Shown here piece after piece: positions 39,801-46,603 of a stretch of 56,192 nucleotides of DNA. The stretch's first letter is position 1; every line of letters begins with the position of its first letter. The position numbers and the translations under genes were made by a program. The notes beneath the pieces are model-generated. The model worked only from the letters and a program-made list of their open reading frames with translations. It ran no database searches and was not told the DNA's origin. Source of the DNA: a virus; the IMG/VR virus record IMGVR_UViG_3300008113_000177, positions 1 to 56,192 of that record. One strand, given 5' to 3'.

Positions 39801-42431
39801 ACTGAAAGAGTCTGGCATTTCGGAAACGAAGCGGCGGAAGGCTATGCCATCCCCTTCTATGAAGCGAGAAATGTACTTCACCTCATCAAGCCGGAAATCT
39901 ATGAAGCCGGACATCAGTCTATTGCCGACCAAAGGCTAAAGGATGTCATAGAGTCTTCTCTATCAACGGTTGCTGGGCGTGAAATAAAACTACCCGGTGA
40001 CTGGACTTACGCTCAGGATAATCAAGAACGTCGATTGGGTATTGCAAGCAACTACGACAAGTTACCTGCTAACTCGTATGACACTAACCCTGAGACTAAG
40101 ATGGCGTATGACGCTTTGATGTCTGAGATTGATAGACAGTTTACTTACTTGAAGATGGAAGTAGGTGACGTCTCATCTGAAACACCTGCGACAACAAGAG
40201 TAAAACGTGTGGATGATACTAAGGGTCATCCTTTGATGGCTGATAGTAAGCAGGTTGATGTTGATGGTAAGCCTCTTCGCTATATAGATGTTTTGAATGC
40301 TATCCATTCAAACCTTATTGATGCAGTTGAGGTTTCAAGTGGTGGAGAGTATGCAGACTATGGTGCGTTTGCAGCACACTCCGCTATTACAAAGGACGTC
40401 AACGCTATTCGTGCGTTGTATACAGAAACCTTTGGTCGGTCTAACTACAAGTCACTTGGTGGTGTAGATGTACATAAGGCTGCACTAGCCCCTATTGAGG
40501 ATATCAAGACAGGTATCGTTGCACTCGATAAGCGTATAGATAAGAACTACGAGACAACCAAGTCACCTTACGGAGACTTGAAACCTAATCAAGTCAACAA
40601 CCCTATGGGACGTGTACAGTATGCAACTGGCAGGGGTACTCCTCTCTACAGCCTTCGCCCTATACGTGATGCTGATATCAAAGATGTTGATGACTCTGAT
40701 TTGCCAACACCAGAGAATCCAATAACCTTTGCTGATGAGGATGGTGTTGAGACTACCTTTACTGACCCAAATGAATACAGCACATTCATCAAGGTTGTGC
40801 AGAAGATTGATGAAAGCTGGTTGATGAAGGGTTTTGATGTAATCAACGCATTAGGTCGCTTCCCAATGGCTGGAGACTGGTCTGCACCGCTCATCCAGAA
40901 CTGGATGCTTGCTAACCCTATTGAGTCACCTGACTTGTTTTTCAAGTCGTTACTGCTTGGACCTAAGTCTCTTGCACCTAATTTAGGTATTGATAACGGC
41001 GTTGGAACTATCAACAAACAGATGTTCAAGGGTCGTGAGCAGGTCCATATTATGGGCAATCAGATTCGCGCAAACAAGTATTACGAACTAGCAAAGCAGA
41101 GTAGGCTTACTCTTGCTACATCACAATACGACAGAATCCTAGATGAACTAAGAGTCAAAAGGGAAGAGCAGTTGGCTGAACTTCGCAAGACAAATCCAGA
41201 TGCAACTCTTCCTGAGATTGACTTGATGGATGTCAACGAGTTGGATGTTGACCCAGATATCCAAGGTGTTCTTTCTGGTGAGCGATACGTACCACTCAAA
41301 GCATCATCTGAACGTGCTATGACGATGATGAAGGACTACGTGAAGTTCAATAAGTTTGCACAGACGATGGCTACATATGAAGAACTAGGCTACGACCCAT
41401 CATCTGCTGGGTTCAAAGAAGCAGCGGCTGATATGGCAGCTGTTTTGAACGTCATGAATGGTGACATCAAGTTTAGCGCACAAGATTACGACAAAGCTAT
41501 CGGTCGCATGATGCGTCGTATTATGTTCGCACCACGCTGGCTTGCAAGTCGTGTAATGGCTGACCCAATAGGACGATGGGCTTTAGGACAAACTGATGTC
41601 GGTAAGAAGTGGATGGAGTTGAATGGCATTCCATCAACACGTAGTCTGAATCCGTATGCATTCAGGGCTAACTGGAAGATGCTATTGAAGGCACGTGCAT
41701 TGTGGTATGCACTACTTGCATACTTTGGTTTGTATCGTCCATTCGACCAGTTCAAGGTAAAGACATCTGTTGCTGCTGCCGGTACAAAGATACAGGTTGG
41801 CAACTATGTATTCAAAGCTCCTGGTGGAATCATGATGTTCCTTGAGTTTGGTGATGCAGTCGCTAACGCTATGAAGATGTCCCCAAAGGATTCACCTAAA
41901 GAGGCACGTGAGAAGTTCACTAGTATGCTGAGTTCGTTTGTTGAGGGACGGTTAGTAAACGCTCCTGCTGTCAGCATGATGAAGGAGATGTTCACTGGGC
42001 GTGACTTTATGGGTAAGCCTGTAGGTTACGTAGATGAAGACCTCAAGACTTGGTATGACAACGTAACCAAACCTATGTTGAAAGAGGTTGGTATTGATGC
42101 CCCTGACATGAAGCTCAGTAAGTTGGTTACCAAGAACCTTATGTTCCTTTGGGTGCAGTCGTACCTTGAAACGTATAAGGCGGCTAATGATAGAGAAGAA
42201 GAAGACAAGAACTTTGAGGCAGCCTTCGTTGGTGCAGTCAACGCACTAGGTGGAAGGCTTAGGTATAACCCACCGGCTGGTAAGGGTGAATATGACTACG
42301 ACACATACGGCAATCCTCCAGGATGGCAGTATTACTTACTTGGTTCAGACAAAGAAGAGTGGTTGATGAATCCTGAGTCTGAGTTACGACCAGACCAGAT
42401 GGAGCAAGTTGAGGAGGAGGTTCTTGAATGA
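33882..42431 (+). CDS. Giant virion-associated protein, large polyvalent type (2849 aa)
   Basis: The protein spans about 15 percent of the window. In order: helical N-terminus; hydrophobic Gly/Ala segment near 252-300; a Pro/Thr/Glu/Arg linker near 967-1103; a zincin-like stretch TIIEELSHAIL near 1377-1387 where the first histidine of HExxH is isoleucine; a region near 2110-2180 with HPLMADSKQ and GEYADYGAFAAHS; and a C-terminal domain from about 2317 with RRIMFAPRWLASRV and a membrane-like ALWYALLAYFGLY near 2606. Such multi-domain proteins in phages are packed in the head and injected. No polymerase motif of the N4 vRNAP type was seen. It shares ATGA with the lysin gene. Confidence 0.75.
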   Translation: MAEDQRQRFRRLVQTLADDDRTFLDSSLLGTYKNSLSLGLQKNWLSQSEYNNYLGVGDKRLKTLRGVQLMDAQGNKLTKSIDVQVPTPQGFTTQTKTTPITPLDLLRRTGGQMEGADVDAPNYTGFTLELGEPAQTMYDQRQKMGDIAAKGKAAATKLEKERGLTAFDRPQTVPAMLAGIPFGVLSGVSKAVATPVLSTAGRIASAFSPEAGRSVDQFTADTLYSKPELSPSNPFQYGAELSEIGGATFTEGALPTVVGGITGTAAAIPVSLATTPIGGAIAGFGTGLAASTATQQAQNFLGELAMGSSYTPSTTGFGFDIQRSPLSQARAEYMQEGRERAPELAYAGQLATNFLMANPSLPTGFGGGLKSGLAATKLGTAGREALATAAVPTQGLAGKLASTPFMQGARTAGQQLERIPGVGTAATFGRGFASSVPGREFLSDVAERGVEASSDLAMALQENNQKPESERDPLWMILGKTALGGLFEGKSKIGSYLNAPGQRAGMAITRALDKRFDTYTPEAYQPIVAPSPFARTPSAGVTPGVTPTPTPSAGGISPTFAEARTATAAPRNPLGENVVPIGGGRVVNINPENMSATIGNAPVFESDRAGADNPMVGQSLLNAVSSLAPKKGFSIAGTYAKAASTFGKVQTRGDESQAFLGLTHDGLATVKTTDKKTGESRLDLVSTDMLFGENQKLAADAFRAGGITPSDKTGYQLKNYEYDLSRAADYIPSKDGDGPSDTDFNRRIDVVGTPLYGRVVKAIDKNYSVVQVPSPVGGFDMLVVPNDTVEGLSRDSVATKFEGEVLDTSSMNVDPSQFRVDRSKYDPIFKSSDRERFTGQDHPVLLTPEQVADAKTRKDNLNGYRNKMRSEGVPGGTAQTRLADASKNTRKEFTKSFSKSDTDYEVGSIVEYRTPSGEVDNGVVVGNTQFGPTVVSVSNPSAPAFTVQQSAITRAYGGVTQKATPEKARRTKRTEAPRPEPTATTAPTAEATPTEPEVTPEPRERTTTRRTRATEPTAEVTPSEAPVEAPELTPRRRTRRRAAPVVNPIADEPVGEARMREAEARAAEVEIPVTRPEPTVAPVEPVVVPEPTPSIITEAELLGESDILPAEEGSALDVTMPGDVEMLDNDSLVRITASIEGLGDINDVFRKARNVTELKDILKQVIKDANVKMPESEVDKYADSVSKYYDEWIRAFVNRDLLIAQQYAQGVRAFSSTVTSGSLTKYSIDEVPILDTDTKQAAKQKRVRNRIARLYQKFEIPRVTNIITMLNEEASKKSLVRNADGTYSRDERVMYFGDALSTDQKRDVVRKVQSRLIRERYQTNTPVFAVLSKAPNISAAFDEVFVGEGAYVNIRNKNNDVGQQVVFITMNQADSNTIIEELSHAILENMPVDMAREVATKLGKTLREPTTTNQSLASYEMQEMFAARMKASFLNGENAFVQKEGSTEAKARMTELWDNLRTFMRSAYSEMSSAVVTPLENGKYEAQWSVPYDWRRISLWDNAPVIVDVDGMPVRGKILSTKKYPFGPLMVSERNLDKPIVAVELYAEDGTVTQTEVTPRDVIALSDDIGFSPEFGKMLLNFVSGSSGPRGVQVIGLDNPYNAVTKALEDNSYTGMTKRVASFADTTLKEYSVKSVSNKPEDIERATGMLEGIIPNKLLAIVNQANEYGLLSDVSTNSDDSLSLQNWLNVIGTMKAGEGRTRESFTKQGNRKLTAEKWMRRSLPELQANIADATPFAAALEAQSRNQRSAYNDDAGNTGGNILYSSRKTRFADKADRALANGQSSTINPDARTPVDFAESATRSGVPRESVTPIVQQRLDSDVLRSELGNSNIKLMEINDVLVIDGTVGINDAGIDTIGKAIDFAVRNNIQEALLVTKASSGEEIGYNEKRGYSVEPSVTFEFDGPVTDNVYAAMKRMYPYLRKSIDGQSVTLHNVEQRGKTYEESLNNFEKAVGNITSELSKRRIPVQAIQDTERVWHFGNEAAEGYAIPFYEARNVLHLIKPEIYEAGHQSIADQRLKDVIESSLSTVAGREIKLPGDWTYAQDNQERRLGIASNYDKLPANSYDTNPETKMAYDALMSEIDRQFTYLKMEVGDVSSETPATTRVKRVDDTKGHPLMADSKQVDVDGKPLRYIDVLNAIHSNLIDAVEVSSGGEYADYGAFAAHSAITKDVNAIRALYTETFGRSNYKSLGGVDVHKAALAPIEDIKTGIVALDKRIDKNYETTKSPYGDLKPNQVNNPMGRVQYATGRGTPLYSLRPIRDADIKDVDDSDLPTPENPITFADEDGVETTFTDPNEYSTFIKVVQKIDESWLMKGFDVINALGRFPMAGDWSAPLIQNWMLANPIESPDLFFKSLLLGPKSLAPNLGIDNGVGTINKQMFKGREQVHIMGNQIRANKYYELAKQSRLTLATSQYDRILDELRVKREEQLAELRKTNPDATLPEIDLMDVNELDVDPDIQGVLSGERYVPLKASSERAMTMMKDYVKFNKFAQTMATYEELGYDPSSAGFKEAAADMAAVLNVMNGDIKFSAQDYDKAIGRMMRRIMFAPRWLASRVMADPIGRWALGQTDVGKKWMELNGIPSTRSLNPYAFRANWKMLLKARALWYALLAYFGLYRPFDQFKVKTSVAAAGTKIQVGNYVFKAPGGIMMFLEFGDAVANAMKMSPKDSPKEAREKFTSMLSSFVEGRLVNAPAVSMMKEMFTGRDFMGKPVGYVDEDLKTWYDNVTKPMLKEVGIDAPDMKLSKLVTKNLMFLWVQSYLETYKAANDREEEDKNFEAAFVGAVNALGGRLRYNPPAGKGEYDYDTYGNPPGWQYYLLGSDKEEWLMNPESELRPDQMEQVEEEVLE

Positions 42432-43204
42432 GTCCTGTACAAGAGTTCATATCGGTAGCAAGAGGCTGTGTTGGTATCAAAGAAGAGCCTATTGGCAGTA
42501 ATAGGGGTTTCCATATTGACGTATGGAATACGGCTTGTAATGTTCCGCTTGGTAGTTTTTGGTGTGCTTCGTTTCTCAGTTCTGTACACTCAAGGTGGAA
42601 GTTCAAGACTAACCTTGACTGGCAACTAGGTCGTTCAGCCAGCTGTGATGTATTGCTTGCTCGTGCAAAGAAGTTAGGTATCTTGCACAAGACACCATAC
42701 GTAGGTGATATTGGGTTTGTACTAGCGGCTGAGGATAGTGATGACGCTGTCCACGTATTCCTTGTATCTGGCTATAAGGACAACGCATTCACATCTATTG
42801 AGGGTAACAGTAACCTAGATGGTTCAAGGAACGGTACGTCCGTTGTAGAGCGTCCTAACCTATATGCAGGACGTAACCTCAAGCGTCTCGTGTTTGCTAG
42901 ATGGGCTGACTTGCTTGATGATGTTTCATCTGAGCGTAATGTTGTCATAGGTTCTGACTCCATTAAGTCTATATTGACTAACGGCAAAGCTTATGCTGCG
43001 CTACGTCCTATGCTTGAGGCTCTGTATGGTGAAGATGTCAAGACTAGGTTGACCTTTGACTTAGTCCCTTTATGGGACGACAAGGCTGTCCCTTGTTCAC
43101 CTATCATTCTTGGTGGTAAGTCTATGGTGTCTGTACGTGACTTTGCAAACTGGCAAGGACTGACAGTTGCTATTGATGAAACTTCTATCATCCTAAAGAG
43201 ATAA
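42428..43204 (+). CDS. Endolysin with CHAP/NlpC-type cysteine peptidase and C-terminal binding domain (258 aa)
   Basis: The N-terminal domain has the catalytic cysteine in GSFWCASFLSSV near residue 46, a histidine in DDAVHVFLVSGY near residue 103 and a third polar residue in SIEGNSNLDGSR, the order of CHAP/NlpC-P60 amidases. It would cleave peptide bonds in cell-wall peptidoglycan. The C-terminal segment (about 175-258) resembles the copper-amine-oxidase N-terminal-like repeat found in wall-binding modules. There is no signal peptide, so it relies on a holin. GAGGAGG precedes the ATG. Confidence 0.85.
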   Translation: MSPVQEFISVARGCVGIKEEPIGSNRGFHIDVWNTACNVPLGSFWCASFLSSVHSRWKFKTNLDWQLGRSASCDVLLARAKKLGILHKTPYVGDIGFVLAAEDSDDAVHVFLVSGYKDNAFTSIEGNSNLDGSRNGTSVVERPNLYAGRNLKRLVFARWADLLDDVSSERNVVIGSDSIKSILTNGKAYAALRPMLEALYGEDVKTRLTFDLVPLWDDKAVPCSPIILGGKSMVSVRDFANWQGLTVAIDETSIILKR

Positions 43205-43209
43205 ACAAA

Positions 43210-43238
43210 TAAGACACCAGCGTTATGTTGGTGTCTTA
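43210..43238. terminator. Bidirectional terminator between late and early operons
   Basis: TAAGACACCA and its complement TTGGTGTCTTA form a stem of nine to ten pairs with a loop of eight to nine bases. On the leftward strand it is followed by TTATTTGTTT. It lies between the stop of the lysin and the stop of the leftward operon, so it should end both transcripts. Confidence 0.8.
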
Positions 43239-43245
43239 CTCTTGT

Positions 43246-43509
43246 TCATTTATTGTTTATTTGAACTGTTCGTATGAGATTCCTATTTTTATAGGTGGAC
43301 ATTGTAAGTGCTGCGCCATCCATAAGCGTTACATACTTTGGATTTACTATCTGCCCTACGTGTCCAACGATTCCATCTTCGCCTTTTGCGTAGATATCAG
43401 CAGCATATTCATTTGGGTGTTTATCAAAGAACTTGTATGCAGTCTTTGCCAGTTCGATTATGAGACTCTCGTCTTCATTAGGTCTTATTGCTTGTGCTTC
43501 AAATTTCAT
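43246..43509 (-). CDS. Last gene of the leftward replication operon, unknown (87 aa)
   Basis: The start at 43509 overlaps the DUF2829-like stop as ATGA. It begins MKFEAQAIRPNEDESLIIELAKT and contains FFDKHPNEYAADIYAKGED then HVGQIVNPKYV; an alpha-beta fold is likely. No cysteine or membrane segment. The terminator at 43210-43238 lies directly downstream. The family is not recognised. Confidence 0.72.
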   Translation of the reverse strand: MKFEAQAIRPNEDESLIIELAKTAYKFFDKHPNEYAADIYAKGEDGIVGHVGQIVNPKYVTLMDGAALTMSTYKNRNLIRTVQINNK

Positions 43510-43706
43510 TCAACTACCTCCCAGTCATTAGACAAGATGTCAAATGATGACAGGACTGTAACCCCATCAAAGACTCTGGTGTTAGCACCATTCAGTTTGT
43601 ACGTACATAACTTCTTGTCTACCATCTGAACAAACCATCTAGCCCCAACACGCCTAATCGCCTTACCGCTTTTTGCATCTTCCAGTATCTGCGTAAAGTT
43701 CTTCAT
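43506..43706 (-). CDS. Second DUF2829/Tad2-like protein (66 aa)
   Basis: The chosen ATG at 43706 has AAGGAGAAGGT in front and overlaps the upstream stop as ATGA. FTQILEDAKSGKAIRRVGARWFV near residues 4-26 (in parts FTQILEDAKSG and AIRRVGARWF) and the close FDILSNDWEVVE follow the DUF2829 plan: G-K-x-x-R-R-x-x-x-W and D-I-L-x-x-DW. It differs from the 4568 protein, so the two are diverged. A Tad2-like role in capturing a Thoeris signal is possible; ligand binding is unproven. Confidence 0.65.
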   Translation of the reverse strand: MKNFTQILEDAKSGKAIRRVGARWFVQMVDKKLCTYKLNGANTRVFDGVTVLSSFDILSNDWEVVE

Positions 43707-43960
43707 ACCTTCTCCTTGTACTTTGCTATAACTACAGTGATTGCATTTATTCCCCAAGGAAGAGTCATCTTAGGAGATGGCACTCCCTCTGCAATCAAGA
43801 CATCGCTAATACCACGTCTACTCATTCCATCTTTATGCATCGCCCAAATGCGTAACTGGACGTCTTCTGGTATCTGGTCGATAAGCTTCACCATCTTTAC
43901 AGGAGGTGATTTCCAGTTTCCAGATGCAGATAATTGACTGATATGTTTCACCCCAATCAT
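43703..43960 (-). CDS. Small HTH protein resembling a serine-recombinase linker domain (85 aa)
   Basis: The C-terminal half reads RIWAMHKDGMSRRGISDVLIAEGVPSPK and ends NAITVVIAKYKEKV. The pattern G-x-S-x-x-x-I-x-x-x-L-x-x-x-G-x-PSP with a later I-x-x-x-I/V matches the DNA-binding Recombinase domain of large serine integrases, but no catalytic domain is present. It could be a small regulator derived from such a domain. Start 43960 overlaps the upstream stop as ATGA. Two more small HTH proteins are in this genome. Confidence 0.65.
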   Translation of the reverse strand: MIGVKHISQLSASGNWKSPPVKMVKLIDQIPEDVQLRIWAMHKDGMSRRGISDVLIAEGVPSPKMTLPWGINAITVVIAKYKEKV

Positions 43961-44061
43961 TTACGTCCCTCCGCATACTGCCCTATCACGTATCCTATAC
44001 CCAAAAAGCAACACACTATCGCTAAAATGATGACACCTACGATGGTTATAAATATGGTCAT
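43957..44061 (-). CDS. 34-aa single-span membrane protein
   Basis: The frame from ATG at 44061 to TGA at 43957 exactly fills the gap, with TAATG overlap upstream and ATGA overlap downstream. AGGAGCGACTA is an excellent ribosome-binding site. Residues 2-29 are nearly all hydrophobic (TIFITIVGVIILAIVCCFLG), ending QYAEGRK. It is a membrane peptide with two adjacent cysteines. Function unknown; its conservation in an operon is suggested only by tight packing. Confidence 0.7.
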   Translation of the reverse strand: MTIFITIVGVIILAIVCCFLGIGYVIGQYAEGRK

Positions 44062-44291
44062 TAGTCGCTCCTATTTGCAAATCCCCTACTACCTAGAATA
44101 ACTTCTGCTTCCTTGATGTTGCGACAACCCATCGTCTTGTATGCACGATACAAAAGGTCATCAAGGGTTCGTATCTTCAACCCTAGTCTCTCAGCTGCTT
44201 CTGCCCTGGTCTTTGATTCTGCTACCGTCATAATCACGTGTCGTTGCCAGTTGGACACACGCTTGTATCCTGTTCGGATTGATACATCCAT
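44061..44291 (-). CDS. Small HTH protein of GerE-like type (76 aa)
   Basis: The segment TRAEAAERLGLKIRTLDDLLYRAYKTMG near residues 28-55 has the helix-turn-helix spacing of LuxR/GerE domains (A-x-x-L-x-x-x-x-x-T-L-D-x-x-L-Y-R-A). A start WQRHVIMTVAES gives a helix in front. It overlaps the dnaB stop (TAATG). It may autoregulate the replication operon. It is less canonical than the protein at 8227. Confidence 0.7.
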   Translation of the reverse strand: MDVSIRTGYKRVSNWQRHVIMTVAESKTRAEAAERLGLKIRTLDDLLYRAYKTMGCRNIKEAEVILGSRGFANRSD

Positions 44292-45667
44292 TAGAGACTT
44301 CCTTCTGGAATATCAGCGAAACGTGCCACACGTTTGTGGAACTCGATTCGTGATACTCCAATAGACCCATTGCGGTTTTTCGCTGTTATCACTTCTGTCT
44401 CGGAAGGCATATCTTCGTCCCAAGCATTCCTATCTTCAGCGTAATAGTCTGGTCTATACAGAAATTGTACCACGTCAGCATCTGACTCAATATCCCCGGA
44501 CTCTCGTAGGTCTGACATGATTGGTCGCTTGTCATTACGCTGTTCACTTGCACGTGAGAGTGACGATAGAGCTATGACCGGGATACTAAACTCTTTGGCT
44601 ATGGACTTCAACCCTCTGCTCAGTACGCCAATATCACGTGTCCTACCTTGCGTCTCCTTGCCTGTATCCAGCATCTGTAGATAGTCAACGACAAGCATAG
44701 AGAGTGTGCCTCTGCGCTGCATATCACGAGCCTTAGCCCTGATGCTCTGAATGGTCACAGGAGTCTCTGTTGAGAAGTAAAGGGGTAATGTGTCCACCTC
44801 ACGTTGTGTAGCCTCCATACGGTCACGCTCGCCCTTAGAGAAGTAGCTGTTGTGAAGTGCTTGACCGTCTACGTTTCCTATTATCTGTAAGAGCCTCTGA
44901 CTAATCATGTCCTGTGACATCTCTACGCTGATGAAGAGCGCACCTCCACCACCATCCGCCTTGCACTGCCTTGCTGCGTTGATTGCATACTGTAGCCCAA
45001 GGGATGACTTACCCATAGAAGGTCTGCCACCAAGGATGATTAGTTCACCTTCTTTGAATCCGTTGATTACCTTATCGATATCAGCAAAGCCTGTAGGTAT
45101 GCCCTTCTTGCGACCGTTGAGGATACCTAAGATGCTTTCACGTAGCACATCACCTGCGCTTGATACTACGTTGGTTGCATTCTTTATCTCAGTACCCTTA
45201 GCAAAGTCTAGGGTGATTACCTCAGGGTCAATCTCACCTTGCTGCGCCCTGAGCATAGCGTACTCAGAGTTGACTACAATATTCCTAAGCTCGTGGTATC
45301 TCTTGACCTTATTGGCATACGTTACAGCGGTTGATGTAGTGAACTCCATATCACCTAACTGCATCAGATATGCCAAGCCACCTATGAGGTCTATCTGGTT
45401 ATGGTTAGTTAGGTCATCATTGAGTAGGACGATGTCGCAACTACCTTGCGTCTGAGCAACCACTCGCTTCATAGATGAATAGACAGCTTGGTTACCAGGG
45501 CGATAGAACATCTGTTCGTTGACGATATGCTCTACATCATCAAGAACCTTCTTGCCCCCAAGAAGGATAGTCCCAAGAAGGGACATCTCCACCATAGGGT
45601 CGAACGGGTAATACCCATCCTTCTTGCGTGATGATAGTTCAGATACACGCTTCTCAACTTCTGTCAT
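44291..45667 (-). CDS. dnaB: Replicative DNA helicase DnaB
   Basis: The 458-residue protein unwinds DNA at the fork as a hexamer. Walker A is GGRPSMGKSS near 213-222, Walker B region is MLVVDYLQMLDTG near 323-335, then ALSSLSRASEQRNDKRP and DLRESGDIESDADVV, typical of RecA-type motif 3 and 4 in DnaB. The N-terminal domain (about 20-120) has the partner-binding helices. ATGA overlap with the gene upstream couples it to the putative loader. Confidence 0.96.
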   Translation of the reverse strand: MTEVEKRVSELSSRKKDGYYPFDPMVEMSLLGTILLGGKKVLDDVEHIVNEQMFYRPGNQAVYSSMKRVVAQTQGSCDIVLLNDDLTNHNQIDLIGGLAYLMQLGDMEFTTSTAVTYANKVKRYHELRNIVVNSEYAMLRAQQGEIDPEVITLDFAKGTEIKNATNVVSSAGDVLRESILGILNGRKKGIPTGFADIDKVINGFKEGELIILGGRPSMGKSSLGLQYAINAARQCKADGGGGALFISVEMSQDMISQRLLQIIGNVDGQALHNSYFSKGERDRMEATQREVDTLPLYFSTETPVTIQSIRAKARDMQRRGTLSMLVVDYLQMLDTGKETQGRTRDIGVLSRGLKSIAKEFSIPVIALSSLSRASEQRNDKRPIMSDLRESGDIESDADVVQFLYRPDYYAEDRNAWDEDMPSETEVITAKNRNGSIGVSRIEFHKRVARFADIPEGSL

Positions 45668-46161
45668 TCTGAGATTGCCTTCACTTCAGGCTTGACATCA
45701 ATCTGTACAAGGTTCTGAACCGTATCGTTTGCGTCCTTCGTCCAGTCACGTAGTGCTGAGGTAAGCTTATCTCTATCCATCTTCCCTGCGACTTGCCATC
45801 CACCGATGTACTTGACAGCAACGATATCAAAGGGATGCAGGTCACCATCTGTCAGCCACTCAACCTCACGCTCTGAACGCATCTTAGGATGGACATCTGA
45901 GAGGAACCGGCAGATGCGATTGAACATCTGAATGACGGATGTTTCACCACACCGGATGCCACGTACCCTTCGAAGGATTGCAGCTGGACTAGGACGGAAG
46001 TCCTCAGTCTTCAACATATCGATGACTACGTCAATAGCCGTCTTATCGTCTACATCTTTGAGGGAAAGAGCGTAGCCTACCGCAACGCCATCATCCCATC
46101 GCTGTTGTGCTGGCATAGCACTAAGGATGCCAGCAACTGTACCAAACGCCTTATCAGTCAT
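45664..46161 (-). CDS. Putative helicase loader (165 aa)
   Basis: The ATG at 46161 is chosen because GGGAGAACTACT precedes it, overlapping the end of the previous gene by eight bases. The sequence begins MTDKAFGTVAGILSAMPAQQRW and has SPAAILRRVRGIRCGE near 57-72, helical throughout. It lies directly before dnaB in an ATGA-coupled pair, as loader genes do in several phages (G39P-type proteins). No ATPase motif is present, so it would be a non-AAA loader or inhibitor. Function is inferred from context. Confidence 0.6.
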   Translation of the reverse strand: MTDKAFGTVAGILSAMPAQQRWDDGVAVGYALSLKDVDDKTAIDVVIDMLKTEDFRPSPAAILRRVRGIRCGETSVIQMFNRICRFLSDVHPKMRSEREVEWLTDGDLHPFDIVAVKYIGGWQVAGKMDRDKLTSALRDWTKDANDTVQNLVQIDVKPEVKAISE

Positions 46162-46555
46162 AGTAGTTCTCCCATTCCTCTCCACTTGCATACGACTCAA
46201 ACTTTGCTTCCACATAACGGTCAATCTCTGGTTGAATCTCTTCATTAATCCAGTGACTAATCATGTCAAGTACTTCCTCCTCATCCATTGGAGGCGCACC
46301 TGTTTGTTGCCATTCTTCATCTGTCACTTCGATAGCCCACTTGACTTTCTCAACCCACTCATCACCATCCTTCAATAACTCAGGGTCGATTGGCTCTTTG
46401 CGGAATATCTTCCTTGCTTGTTCCAAGACCTTATCAGTTATGATGCAGTGGTACGTGACAGTGAGATTGGACTCATCATCCTCTCTCTCACCCTCGCCAA
46501 GCAGTTGGTCTGGAAGTGTCCAGCCAACGTGTGTGTACATATCGATGTCTATCAT
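46154..46555 (-). CDS. Acidic early protein (133 aa), unknown
   Basis: It begins MIDIDMYTHVGWTLPDQLLGEGE and is very acidic, with WINEEIQPEIDRYVEAKFES in the C-terminal helical part. The leader reads AGGAGGTAGGT directly before ATG. It is the first gene of a transcript starting at a strong promoter at 46576-46603. Acidic composition could mimic DNA, but there is no other evidence. Family not recognised. Confidence 0.72.
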   Translation of the reverse strand: MIDIDMYTHVGWTLPDQLLGEGEREDDESNLTVTYHCIITDKVLEQARKIFRKEPIDPELLKDGDEWVEKVKWAIEVTDEEWQQTGAPPMDEEEVLDMISHWINEEIQPEIDRYVEAKFESYASGEEWENYYD

Positions 46556-46575
46556 ACCTACCTCCTATGCCAAGT

Positions 46576-46603
46576 ACTTTACCACAATACACCGTACTGT
46601 CAA
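46576..46603 (-). promoter_or_regulatory. Sigma70-type promoter of the dnaB operon
   Basis: Leftward TTGACA at 46598-46603 and TAAAGT at 46576-46581 with a 16-base spacer, just upstream of the AGGAGGTAGGT leader of the gene starting at 46555. The -35 sits in the last codons of the initiator gene. Confidence 0.65.

Noticed and set aside
33882-42431. N4-like virion RNA polymerase
   Set aside because: Size is similar, but no polymerase motifs were seen and the recognisable segments match other large-protein domains.
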